Numbered from the stretch's first letter, positions 33,818 to 45,683 are shown. The stretch: 64,000 bases of DNA from Actinernus sp. WN-2022 (GCA_030867875.1 JAOWCC010000577.1:77047740-77111739); one strand, 5' to 3'. The notes: a model not told the origin generated them from the sequence alone. Translations and numbers: made by a program.

Positions 33818-34954
33818 AAACAAACTCACACTTCATCCAGATAAAACAAAATGTGTATTCTTTCACCCTCCTCGGAAAAAAAATAATCTTGACAACTTTA
33901 ATATCAGAATCAATGAACATAAGATTGAAAGAGTTACTAAAACTAAATTCTTAGGCATAATTATTCATCAACATCTCCTATGGACACCACACATAACTTC
34001 ATAACACATAACATAACACATAACATAACACATAACAAACCATAACTTCCAAAATCTCAAACAATATAAGTATAATCTCAAAGTCCCGTCAATTTCTTGA
34101 TAAAGCTACTCTTCATGTCGTATATAACTCACTTGTGCTACCTTACTTACAATATTGTACCTTAATCTGGGCATCCTCCTATACAACACATCTACAACCT
34201 TTACTTTTATGCCAAAAGAAAGCTGCTCGTATCATTACACACTCTCCCCCATGCACTCACTCGCAACCTCTTTTCAAACAGCTAAATATTTTAACCATTT
34301 TTCACATCTATGATTATCAAATAAGCTGTTTTATTTTTAGACATACACATAACCTCTTGCCACTTCCCATATCTTCATTATTTAATTTTAATTCTGATGT
34401 GCACCAATACTATACAAGACATAAACACGATCTACATAGGATATTTCAAAAATACTCTTTCTCCATTCGAACTGAAGGACCTAAGTGTTGGAATTCTCTC
34501 CCTCTAATTCTCCGTGAGTCTTTAAAATTTCATAACTATAAATCTATCCTAAAAGAATATTATTTATCTATTTCTTGATTTTCATAACTTTATCTTATAC
34601 TATCATAACTTATCACTCTATTATTATATTTTGTCCCTTATATACCAATCTAGTTGCCTGTAATAAGTTTACCTACATGTATGATTGTATTAGTTAAAAT
34701 AGTATATTGCTATCTAATTAGCCAATAATTAGTTTATATATATGTATTAGTGTTTAAATATCTGTACATTGTTAGTCTCTTTTTCTCTCAAATATCTGTA
34801 ATGTACTCGTACTCCATTCTTATTAATTCGCTCTCTAAACTGTAACCTCAATATATCGGACCCTGACCACATACATTGCCAAATAAGCCTCTGGCTTCGG
34901 CCTTTCAAAATTCTAACTTTTATATTGTCAGAAATAAAAACAAACAAACAAACA
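33818..34954 (+). pseudogene. LINE 3' half, copy 2
   Basis: Near-identical to 24,785-25,921, with the same TAACACA microsatellite and the same break. C-terminal frame at 34,135-34,578; CAAA-rich tail near 34,953. Confidence 0.8.
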
Positions 34955-35495
34955 AGCTTAATTAGCTTCAACTTATTAATAAATTGTCATAATATTAATG
35001 AGGTATTTTAAATAAGTTCTCACTGTAAGCTGATGTTATCTCAATATTAGATTTTAAAAGAAAACTTAGAATTACCAGCTAGTCAAATCCAGCTTTTTAA
35101 TGCAGTGACAAAGAGTGTCAGATACCAATATACACTGTACATGTATCATTCCAGGAAGTATATACAGGTCTGTAGATATATTTGTCACAGGCATGCCAGC
35201 AGCATTTAACCATGTGTCAGTTGTTCACATCCAAAACCCCAGTAGCCTGCGAAAACAGCTGCCTCTATTAACCTCTATTCTCTGGGGGTCCCTTTCAGCC
35301 AGGGGCGGTTGTTTTCGCAGGCTGCAAATCCATTGGATAAGTGTTGGCTAAGTTTCGTTAATACTTATCCAGTGTATTGGGATTTATCTGGTGGATAGCG
35401 CTATCCACTCTCTGTAGAACCGTGGCCACTGGCTTATGTAACAGTCATGAATGGATATAATTAAAATTAAAATTAACCACATTCTTTTTGTACTT

Positions 35496-37818
35496 CTAGA
35501 TTGATAACATAGAGAAGAGAATACAGGATGCACATGAGAGACTGCAAACAAAAGAGCTTCCCACGAGAAAAACATCAGAGGTCCACTCAATAACTGTGCG
35601 CAAGAAATTGGCCAGGCAGCGCAATCCATCTATTGTAAACCCTCGTAATTCTGGTAAATTAAGTTTAGTCTCAAGAAGGGCATTAGAGCGTACTGATGAA
35701 ACATTTAAATGTGCATCATTTATCCATGGAGCTACCTCAGTTAATTGTAAACCAGCATTAGATGGCATGTGGTCAACTCTGGTAAATAATTCTTCCCATA
35801 AAGATTTAGGGAGCTCACCAAAGGTACTTTCTAAATCTGTTACCCCAATACTTAAAAAAACAAGTAAAGGAGTTTGAGTCAAGCACATCCAATGCAGCTC
35901 GTAGTCTGAAAGTACTGTATAATGGTGAGCTAATTAGTAAGTCTAAATACAAAGATATTCGATCAGCATCATCACCAGAAAGCAAAACTAGTACCACTGG
36001 TGAAATGAAAAGTAGTGTGCATTTCATGAAAGGAGTTCCAATTCCCAAAATACTTCCATATGATAAAGTTATGTTTTCATCCATTCTTTAGACATAGGAA
36101 TGTTGCATGACATGTCTGCCTTCTGTGGTGATGTTGATGATGATAATCAGATAGATGGAAAGTATCGTAACATAGAGGATTTACTGATTAAGATGGCTAA
36201 GATATATTTGTTCATTAATGACTCCTACTACAGAAAGGATAGCCCACTACTTAATTGGTTCGGTGAAGAAAGGGGGAAATTTAAGGTTGCAATTGGTGCA
36301 GACGGTGCCCCATTTGGCAAAGAGTCTGAAGCCACTGCTTGGCTTGTCAGTTTTCTGAATGTTGGTTCTCGTGTTGCCTGTTGTAATATTTTTTTTTACT
36401 CTGTGGCGCCAACTGCAAGGAAGACCACATTGCTATGACAAGGTTTGCTGCCAATCTTGTCAATGCTATTGAAATTATTGAATCCAAAGAGTACACAGAA
36501 ATTACTGACAACACTACTATTTATTTTACATTTGAACTGATACCAGCAGATATGAAGTGGCTAGCATGTTATGGGGGAGAACTCAATAATGCTCCTTATT
36601 ATTTTTCATCATTTGGCAATGTCAATGCAGACAACAAAGAAGTAATTGGAGGATCGCTTGGGAATAGCCCTTCTGATACCTGGCACCCATGGGACTATAG
36701 TCATATGTTACATGTTGCAGATCAGGTTGAACGATTAACAACAAAGTTAGATCGATCAAATCTAGCAGCCCCAACAAAGAGGACTAAGATTTTAAACCTA
36801 ATAAAGTAAGAGCAATCTAGACAATAAAGAGTACCAATTATTGGTAAACTGGTTGACAAGGGTTTGGCTGAGCCAACTGCATAATACCAACAAGGCATGG
36901 CAACACTTCAATAAGCATCTTATGAATTTAGTTCTTGACATCTCCAATATCCCTAATAGTATACATAATGTAAGTGAACTCCCAGAAGATTGTCCTTTTT
37001 TGCTGTATTTAAATGCCATTAAGAGTAAGGTTAAGTGCAATTCGTTGTACATTAAACTACAACGATGGTTTCAGGGTGGTTACACTAAGCCCTTTGAATA
37101 CAGATTCACAGGCAAAGAAAGTAAGCTGTTCTGCCACAATTTCATGTATCTAATTTCAGCTGTTGCCTTATCACATGCCAGTCCATCGTATCAACTCAAA
37201 ATACATGCACTGGCTCATCTTGGCTTAAATCTACGAGATACTGTATCACTTTATACCAGGCAAATTTTAACAACAGATTATGTAAATGACTTGAAAAAGA
37301 AGTGCACAATTTATTTCAATACATGTAAGATGTTTATTAATTCAGTGACACCCACTGTCTGGATAATAGGTCATGTGATTCCCTTTCATGCAGAAGTGAC
37401 CAAGAACAAGTTTCAGTTGGGGCTAGGCATTAACACTATGCAGGGGCGGGAGGCCAAGCACGTTAAAATAGTAAAATATGCTGAGCATTCTTTGCCATCA
37501 AATAGATGGAGCCTTGTTTTCAGGCATGAATATATCACTACTTTCTACCTGCGGGAAACTGATCCTCATGCAAAAATGTACAAGCATGAGAACACTAGCT
37601 ATATTCCTGTTCGTGTACAAAGTGATGAGTTTTGCTATTGTGGGTTCCTAAAGGATGCTACTCAGGAAACGTGCACATTCTGTTGTGACCCCCTTAGACT
37701 TGCTATTTTAAGAAGTAGTGAGACTGGCCAGTTAGATATATTAGTTTATCATATAAGTACTGAGATATCTTTATTTGCCAACAAAGAAATAAAATTCGTC
37801 TTTACTAACTTATCTTGA
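35496..37818 (+). pseudogene. Uncharacterised multicopy gene ('ADGAPF' family), copy 2
   Basis: Duplicate of 26,463-28,785 with the same frame breaks. One amino-acid change is visible (Thr to Asn in the N-terminal segment near 35,790). The third segment, 36,841-37,818, is 325 codons and identical to copy 1. Confidence 0.5.
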
Positions 37819-37943
37819 TTTCGAATGGTTATACGATGATTTTCAGTAGTGAAAAATTATCGTACGACCAATCACAGCGCTGATACGATATTTTTCGTGA
37901 GTGAACCAAATCGTATCCCTTTTCCCGCCTTTCCACTGCTCAG

Positions 37944-39309
37944 TTGCACCGTTGTCAACTGAATGAGTTGTTTTCTCTGCCGGACAACATGGCTTCACGA
38001 TTTGTAGAGATATCGTCTGTGGGAGAATTTATTGAAGGTCAGGAAAATGAAAATACAAGAAGAAAAACCCTGCAGAATGTTGGTTTGCTTGAAGAATTTC
38101 TTTTGTCGAAGGAAACGAGGAAAGTTGAGGAAATAGCTCCACAAGAATTCAATGACTATCTCAGCGAGTTCACCATCGCCGTCCGAAAGAAAGAAAACAA
38201 AGAGGAATACGAACTAACCTCCCTCCGTTCTATGTTTGCAAGCTTTGAAAGATATCTTAAAAAGACAAATTATGGATTCAGCATCATGAAAGACATCGAG
38301 TTTGAACGAGCTCGAAAAGCTTTACAGTCAAAACAAAACGACCTCAAGCAAAAAGAAAAGGCAATAAGCCGAATGCTTCGGTTGCTTTAAGCGAAGATCA
38401 TGTCAAACTATTGTACGAGAAAAAATGTAGTGCTGAAGCTTTACTGAACACCGTTTGGTTCAACAATACCGTTCACTTCGGTCTTCGAGGTTGCAAAGAA
38501 CACAGGGACATGTGTTGGGGAGACGTAAAACTTCGCGAAACGCCAAATGGAGAAGAATATCTAGAATATATTGAAAGACAGACTAAAACACGAACTGGAG
38601 AAAACCCGAGAGATGTCAGAAAAATCACGGCGAAAATATTTTCTGTCAGTGAAAGTGAAAAAGATCATGTTGCTGCCTACAAACTTTATGCAGAGAAACG
38701 ACCGACAGAAATGAGCACCGAAGACGCTCCATTTTATCTTGCCATAAATAACTGCAAAAAAGACTCTTCAAAACCTTGGTTTAAAAAATCTCCTGTCGGA
38801 ATAAACACACTAAATTCTCTGAAGAAGACGATGGCAGATTAAGCTGGACTAATGTTAAAAATCACAGCGGCCGTAAAACAATGATGCAGGCTTTAACGAA
38901 CAATAACATTCCCCCAACGGACATAATTCAACTATCAGGACATAAAAACCTACAAAGTGTGACAAATTATGCTATGGTATCACAAGAACAGCAAATGAGG
39001 ATGTCCCGAACCTTAAGTGCTTTGACTACAGGAAATGTAGAAAGTTTTAATCCATGTGACGGAGATTACGAGGATCAAGCATCCACTAGTGCACAGTCAA
39101 CTAATAGCAAAGATGGTCGCCTACAAGAACGAGAACAACAACAGCAGCAAGCAATGTCTGTATTTTCTGGTGCAGTGATTGAAGGAGGACACATTAACAT
39201 TTCTATAAACACTCTCAATCAATCTCCAACGTTAAGTATAGAGTCTGAAGCGAAGCCGTCGGCGAAAAGGTACAAAAGATTGAGAATTCTTGATTCAGAT
39301 TCAGATTAA
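37944..39309 (+). pseudogene. Crypton-like tyrosine recombinase, copy 2
   Basis: Duplicate of 28,911-30,276, with the same two frame changes and all catalytic positions (R, HxxR, H, Y). The only coding difference noticed is Ser to Ala in the Gln-rich C-terminal part. Confidence 0.65.
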
Positions 39310-39572
39310 GTTTGCATTGTTTTGTACTGAAAAATACAAAACTCGGATTAAATTCTTCAGTGATTTTTTAAGCACAACTTGAATTTCAGCTACAATCACT
39401 TTTGTAATTTTTCAATGCTACAATTGGTACCATTTAAGTACCATCTGAACAGTCATAATTGTTTTCGAATTATCTTTTCCTTTGAATTGTACAAAAGTAT
39501 TCAATTAAACGCTAAAAGATATTGTTAAAATTGTTAGAATATCTCAGTACTTATATAATAAACAAATTACTT

Positions 39573-39710
39573 AATGGTTGGTTCGCTTGTACAATTTTTA
39601 TTCACTCATTGTAAAAATCAAGAACTCATTCGCTCGTTCCTCGCTCGTTCGTTCGTGATTTTTACAACTTGTGAATAAAAATCGTACGCGCTCACCAACC
39701 ATGAAGTAAT
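39573..39710. repeat. Foldback hairpin, copy 2
   Basis: Same as 30,539-30,677. Confidence 0.7.
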
Positions 39711-40258
39711 CTCTATTTGCCAACTGCTTAGTACATCGGAATAAATACAATTGTGGCAGAAAAAAAGGATGCTAGGGAATGGTCATTATTTAGCAGGGGG
39801 TGATCACATTTTGTATGACAAAGGGATGGCTCACAAGTTTTGAGCCACCAGTTCAGAGGGGTCATCCCTTTTTTACACCCCAAATATTATTTCCTTGATA
39901 AATACTTTCAAGGTGACTTTACTGAAGCATATTTAATTGTAGACCATTTGACTTTCGATTTCACATTATATCAAAATTGTAATGTTTTTTAGTTATTTTA
40001 TTTAATACAACATTATACAAATAGGTGTCACCCTATCAAAATAAAGTGTATTGTATTGCATTGGAAAGTGTACAGTATATATCTCCTTTCTGTTCCTTTT
40101 TTTTGGGGGGGGGGGGGGGAGGGGTATACTAGTTGCATGTACCTTAGTTTCATTAATAAATATTATTATTGTCATCCCAACTTATGGAGGGTTTTGTTGT
40201 GGGGCAGCTTCAAAAACCAAATAATGACCAGTCCTTAGTCAGGAACCTTGCACATTCA

Positions 40259-40619
40259 GTAGTATACAGAATGCCGGTTCTGGCCCACATTGCATTTTTT
40301 GTTTTGTTTTTCATCTAATGGACATCCTCACTTCGTTCGGGGTCCATTAGATGAAAAAAAAAAAAAAATGTAATGTGGGCCAGAACACGGCATTATGGAT
40401 TCTACTAGAGTTTATTTATCGTATTTATACATTATATGAAGAGACCGGTTTCTGACACATTTTTCCGGATTAGAGCAGTTTTGTTGTACTATTTTGTTGT
40501 TGTATTTTTTAAATTTGAACACCCTATTAGAGAAACATGTTTATAAGGTATTATTTACCACTATAGTTCATTTATTGTATTTATACACCATATTTAAGGA
40601 TTGTAGTTATAAGGTATTA
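40259..40619. repeat. PolB-element terminus, truncated copy
   Basis: The hairpin terminus from agtagtatac plus about 250 bp of subterminal repeat, then broken off. No element genes follow. Confidence 0.8.
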
Positions 40620-42066
40620 ATGTTCAAATTTCGTGCATTGTACAAAATCCAAGCATGTGATTGGCTAATGAGCGTGCATTATTGGTGACCACAGCACTCG
40701 ACCCAGACCCTCTCTTACCTAGGGAAAGGGAGACCTAGTCCTTCGCTTAGTTACGTGTTTGGACGGCTTGGAAAACCTCATCGCATATTAAACAGTGAAA
40801 ATGCAGACAATTACTAGAAAGGTAACAGGATTGAACTCTGTTGCCTGTGTGAGAGAAGATATATATTTTGAGGCGAACATTTGCATAATCTCTCGTTGGA
40901 AATGGCTGATTTGCGAGTGCTGGAAGTACAACTTTACAAGTCAACATGTGTCCGAGTGAACAAAGGTTTCTACAACACTCTAGTAGTCTTACTTAAGAAA
41001 TGGATTGTATTTCCGAGACCTTACTCTGTCAATAAGAGGAGAAAATTAAGCGAGAATTCAGTGGATGGTTCGTAAACCCAGGATATTTGATTTGGAAAAT
41101 GTTTGCATCGGAGCCGAGCGCCGGTTTCGAGTCAAGATTTCAATTCACTGCCCCACTGGAATCTGCAGGTTAGTTATTTTCGAATGAAAGAAACTATTAA
41201 AGAAAGCAGACTATCAAGGAGTTAAGCCGGCTAAATAATTGATATTTGAATACATGGCTCCAAGAGAAACGTTTTCGAGTTAAATGTACAATCATACTAT
41301 TCGCCTCGCATTATGTTTTCAGGCAACATTTGCATAATCGTTCGTTAGAAATGGCTGATTTGCAAGCGCTGGAAGTACAACAACTAACTAGTCAACATGT
41401 GTCTGAGTAAACAAAAGTTTCTTCAACACTCTAGCAGTCCAAACTGAAGATTGAAATGGATTTTATTTCCGGCGAGACCTTACTCTGTCAATAAGAGGAG
41501 ACAATGAAGCGACAATTCAGTGGAAGGTTCAAAAACCTAGGATATTTTTATTTGGAAAATGTTTGCATCAGAGCCGAGCACATGGAGGCCGGTTTCAAGA
41601 TTTCAATTCACTGGAATCTGCAGGTTAGTTATTTTCGAATGAAAGAAACTATCAAAGAAAGTAGACTATCTAGGAGTTAAGCCCGCTAAATACTCGATAT
41701 TTTAATACATGGCTCCAAGAGAAACGTTTTCGAGTTAAATGTACAAACATGTACTCGCAAGGCGTCAACTAAACTGACCGAACGCCAAAGTAAATTATTC
41801 TTTGCAAAGTTATCTACTTCTGTTTTTATTCATTGTCTATTGAAATGACTTTTCTTTGTGGAGATATTTACCGTAAAATGATTTAATTCATGCGAAATAT
41901 TTGACTTCTTTATGAAATTGTTATTGACAACTGATTGAAATTGAAATTCACGGCTGACAGTGCACTCAGTTTGAATATTAAAAGGGTTAGAGACTTTATA
42001 TTTGTGCTTTATCGGCAAAATACAGTTACTTGCTGACTGTACGATGAACTCAAAATTTCTTCATAC
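40620..42066. repeat. Unrelated segment with internal tandem duplication
   Basis: Sequence found nowhere else in the window. It contains an imperfect direct duplication of about 450 bp (around 40,872-41,320 and 41,330-41,765), recognisable by aacatttgcataatc, gaaatggctgatttgc and ccttactctgtcaataagag in both. No coding sequence is supported. It sits exactly between two broken copies of the PolB-element left end. Confidence 0.6.
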
Positions 42067-42190
42067 TGCATGTACCTTAGTTTCATTAATAAATATTATT
42101 ATTGTCATCCCAACTTCTGGAGGGTTTTGTTGTGGGGCAGCTTCAAAAACCAAATAATGACCAGTCCTTAGTCAGGAACCTTGCACATTC

Positions 42191-42616
42191 AGTAGTATAC
42201 AGAATGCCGGTTCTGGCCCACATTGCATTTTTTGTTTTGTTTTTCATCTAATGGACATCCTCACTTCGTTCGGGGTCCATTAGATGAAAAAAAAAAAAAA
42301 TGAAATGTGGGCCAGAACACGGCATTATGGATTCTACTAGAGTTTATTTATCGTATTTATACATTATATGAAGAGACCGGTTTCTGACACATTTTTCCGG
42401 ATTAGAGCAGTTTTGTTGTACTATTTTGTTGTTGTATTTTTTAAATTTGAACACCCTATTAGAGAAACATGTTTATAAGGTATTATTTACCACTATAGTT
42501 CATTTATTGTATTTATACACCATATTTAAGGATTGTAGTTATAAGGTATTATATCAAGGCTCGAACACTTGGTTTATAGTGCACTTATTACATTTCGACA
42601 CCCTATTAGAGGAACG
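42191..42616. repeat. Left terminal inverted repeat with palindromic tip
   Basis: Matches the reverse complement of 49,829-50,250. The outer about 130 bp (42,203-42,330) is itself a hairpin: atgccggttctggcccacatt pairs with aatgtgggccagaacacggcat, enclosing an inner stem ttcatctaatggac / gtccattagatgaa with a short GC-richer loop. Inside lie about 70-bp diverged repeats with acaccctattagag and ataaggtattat words. Confidence 0.85.
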
Positions 42617-42876
42617 ATATTATACAGTATATCTGTCCCATTACATTTATTACGTTTATTACATTTTAACACCTATTAAAGGAATGATTAGTATACAGTA
42701 TATCCATCCATGATACTAACATACATTCTTTACTTCACGATATTAACATATGCTGTTATCTTAGTACGTATTAATACCACACAGATTAGACAAGTGCGTA
42801 TGATTGAAGAACCTCAACGTAAACGTTACAACTAAGATACCAATTAGACATATAGTATATATAGGTATATTACACG

Positions 42877-43341
42877 ATGATTGATAGCTGCACGATGATT
42901 GAGACAAGAACTTGTGATTGGTTGATGCGAGGAAAGACCACGAAATGTATAAGTAAGTGTTCAAAGACGTCAGAGTATTGCTCTCAACATAACTTCCAGA
43001 TAGGAAGAGGATGTGCCATATTCGTTCCATGTTTGACGTGCGGTCGAGGCTGTCGTACTATTCACGAACTTTGTGCAAGATGTGGTGCACCTCGACTCCG
43101 TCTCATTCGCAATAAGAAGAACCTCGATAAGAAAATAGCTAAGGAGGCTAAGGAGGCTAATGAGTTGGCGAACCTCATACGTCTAAAGTTGGTGGAATCA
43201 GAGAAAGATCGAAATGTGACGGAATCAGAGAATCACGAGAAAGATCCAAATGTGTCGGACATTCACAATCTCGATAAGGAATTGGATGACCTCTCAATTG
43301 GTGAGAAAGATCTAAATGTGGTAGAATCGGAGGATAAGTAG
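42877..43341 (+). CDS. Cys-rich protein of PolB element
   Basis: 154 residues, identical to 31,911-32,375. TATATATA at about 42,855 sits about 20 bp upstream of ATG 42,877, close for a TATA box unless the later ATG at 42,895 is used. Cys and His clusters in the first 75 residues suggest zinc binding; the C-terminal half is charged and helical. It lies about 130 bp upstream of the TFIIB-like gene on the same strand. No named family was recognised. Confidence 0.6.
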   Translation: MIDSCTMIETRTCDWLMRGKTTKCISKCSKTSEYCSQHNFQIGRGCAIFVPCLTCGRGCRTIHELCARCGAPRLRLIRNKKNLDKKIAKEAKEANELANLIRLKLVESEKDRNVTESENHEKDPNVSDIHNLDKELDDLSIGEKDLNVVESEDK

Positions 43342-43469
43342 AAATCACGATACGAAAAAAAAAGAATGAAGAGAAATTGTTATGCGACTTCTCTTGATTT
43401 TTTTTCATTTTTTTTTTTTTTTTTTTACAAACAATTAGACAATTGACAGGCATATGGTATACAACTAGT

Positions 43470-44405
43470 ATGGATGATCTTATTAGATTACTTGGTTCAG
43501 AAATTTGTGCAAGCCTATATATCAAACCACTGTTGCATATTAACATTGGTGAAACATGTCCCGAATGTCTATGTCCGATGGAAATTCAAGGAACGGAATT
43601 CATATGTCCCACTTGTGGTCTTGTTTCCGAGGTCGAATCATGTGAAGAAACAACTATAAATCTTACTACTCGTTTACGTATAGTAGGGCCGGATAGCTTT
43701 CGGTATCAACATGATCTAGACCGCACAAGCCAAAAACAAAGTGATAACAAAGAATTACAACTACGAATAATCATGCGAGAACTACAGGCATACAACACTA
43801 TTTATAAACAAAATTACGCCCTCTCGTTTCCCACAAATGTATTAGTAATCGTAGCAGATGCATTCATTCAAGTAAAGAAGGTTTGTATCAAACGTAGCTA
43901 TGCAAAACGAACTATTTTAGCTGCTATACTTTATCAGGCATGTATACAATGTGGGTTCATTCGATCTAAAGGTGAGGTTGCTCGTTTTATGCAACTAAAC
44001 AATAAAAGCATATGTCGTGGAAATGTCTTTATACGTTCTCTACATGATGACGATAAGATCGATATAGATTTAAATACCGATCAAATAGCTCCTCACACCG
44101 CAACGACTTTTGCTAAACTAGACCCCAAAGGAGTACCTAAGAATATCCAACAAATAGTCTATGAGATTGTTCGTACGGCAATAGAAAACAATATAGGTAC
44201 CAGCTCTATACTTCGAACTAAAGTCGTTGGAGCAAGTTACGAGGTACTACGCCGTTCGGGATCTCATATATCTCTTGTTGACGTTGTTAAGCGATGTGGT
44301 ACACATAAGGGTTCGATCACGCGTTTTATCAATGAGTTGATTCCTTACCATTCACGCTTTAAACCTATTTATGATAAACACGAACTAAACAGTAGTCGAA
44401 CGTAA
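43470..44405 (+). CDS. TFIIB-like transcription factor of PolB element
   Basis: 311 residues; start, zinc ribbon (C30, C33, C46, C49) and cyclin repeats as for the copy at 32,505-33,440. No stop or frameshift, which contrasts with the surrounding debris. TFIIB homologues are well known in large DNA viruses (NCLDV) and archaea; I do not know of one as a standard Polinton gene. Alternatives: a captured host TFIIB/BRF paralogue. The low similarity in the linker region and absence of introns argue for a viral or element lineage. Confidence 0.65.
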   Translation: MDDLIRLLGSEICASLYIKPLLHINIGETCPECLCPMEIQGTEFICPTCGLVSEVESCEETTINLTTRLRIVGPDSFRYQHDLDRTSQKQSDNKELQLRIIMRELQAYNTIYKQNYALSFPTNVLVIVADAFIQVKKVCIKRSYAKRTILAAILYQACIQCGFIRSKGEVARFMQLNNKSICRGNVFIRSLHDDDKIDIDLNTDQIAPHTATTFAKLDPKGVPKNIQQIVYEIVRTAIENNIGTSSILRTKVVGASYEVLRRSGSHISLVDVVKRCGTHKGSITRFINELIPYHSRFKPIYDKHELNSSRT

Positions 44406-44619
44406 GAATTCTAGTCGAAAAAACGACAGCTGTTTCATATGCAAATTCACGTATAAATTCCGATCCGACCCTAAAATTCCGATCCGACCCTCTTTTTATT
44501 TTTAAGATTTTTTAATTTTTTAGGTCTCTTAGGAATTTTTTAGATTTTTTTGGAATTTAGGGTCCAATTGGAATTTTATAGACCTTTTGGAATTTCGCCC
44601 ACGCTGATGACGTGATGTG

Positions 44620-44838
44620 ATACGTTCGTTCGATTCCCTTGGGAGCACTACCAATATACTCGTCACAATAACACCTTTCCAACGGTATGTGTTTTATTGG
44701 CGTCGCATAATTTATGCGGTTGCTATAGCAATAGTTTTAGTAACATTCGTGTCGGTACTTACGGATCGTTTTACCCGGATGCAAACAAACTCACACTTCA
44801 TCCAGATAAAACAAAATGTGTATTCTTTCACCCTCCTC
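44620..44838 (+). repeat. Insert of parvo terminus plus LINE, flanked by 88-bp repeats
   Basis: The insert is 163 bp of the parvo-like right terminus and about 56 bp of LINE. It is bounded by two copies of an 88-bp PolB-element sequence (44,532-44,619 and 44,839-44,926, both from ggaatttttt to gatgtg). The left junction is the same as at 33,654/33,655; the right join shares ggaa. Confidence 0.8.
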
Positions 44839-45038
44839 GGAATTTTTTAGATTTTTTTGGAATTTAGGGTCCAATTGGAATTTTATAGACCTTTTGGAAT
44901 TTCGCCCACGCTGATGACGTGATGTGGTAGACAGAAATTTACATATAAACCAAAACAACACGGTAATTTATACGATTTTGCTTTTAGTGAAGTTTAAATA
45001 AAATCCACGCCGATTTCTTTCAAAGGAGATATCTATTC

Positions 45039-45659
45039 TTACCCCACTAGACTGCCAAGTTTTTCTCGCATTTCCTTTCGCACTTCGGAGCGAATTTGTT
45101 CTACGTTTTTTTCGCTTATTTGTCCTTGAGTCTCTCGGCGAATTTCAGACCTCATAATCTCGTATTTATCTGCTTCAGCGAGGATGAGACTGTATTCAGA
45201 GTCAGATATATTTTCATCGCGTAGGGCCTTCTATACTAGATCACGAATCGTATTAATTTTCGCTCTAGCCAACATAGTGGTTTTCTCATGCTTAGATACT
45301 TTTATTCCTATTTTTTTAGCTCCAATGGTCGTAGATGCTGAAATTAATCCACATAAGCCACCAATAACGCCAAGTGGTAAACCAATCACTATTCCGAGGC
45401 CAGTTAAAGCTACTCCCAATCCAGACCCAGATAAAATCACAGATAGACCTCCTGTTACCACTGCGATACCATGAACTATTCCTTGAGAACGCGCATATTT
45501 CTTACGAACGCCTTCATAGTGTTTTTCTTGAATTTCGATATCCGAAAGCGTATCTCGGATTGTTTTCAGTCGAAAATTCTTTCCAGTGCCACTAGCAAGC
45601 GATGGATAGATATTTGGGGCTGATGGAAGAAGTGGTTGAATTGAATCGCCGTCCATCAT
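45039..45659 (-). pseudogene. Glycine-rich membrane protein of PolB element, one internal stop
   Basis: Minus-strand frame from ATG 45,659. After a charged helical region (IEIQEKHYEGVRKKYARSQ) come two hydrophobic Gly-rich spans (about residues 62-80 and 84-108; GLSVILSGSGLGVALTG, GLPLGVIGGLCGLISA), then KHEKTTMLARAKINTIRDL. A TAG at 45,231-45,233 stops it at 142 residues. The same frame continues without another stop to TAA at 45,039, adding a Glu/Lys-rich coiled-coil-like end. I recall similar glycine-zipper membrane proteins next to cnidarian PolB elements; function unknown, possibly virion membrane or host-membrane interaction (inference). Confidence 0.5.
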
Positions 45660-45683
45660 ATGTATATGCTATATATGTATGAT

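Larger units (their letters stand above)
33655..40619. repeat. Duplication unit, copy 2 (truncated)
   Basis: Direct copy of 24,622-31,585. Differences seen include 26,757 c/a, 30,118 t/g, 30,785 t/a, 31,149 c/a and homopolymer lengths. It stops inside the PolB-element terminus and gives way to unrelated sequence at 40,620. Confidence 0.85.
42067..44842. repeat. Duplication unit, copy 3 (partial)
   Basis: Matches 31,101-33,876, so it includes the junction between copies 1 and 2 (PolB element joined to parvo terminus and LINE). No base difference was noticed in the two ORFs; a T-run length change precedes the TFIIB-like gene. Confidence 0.8.
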
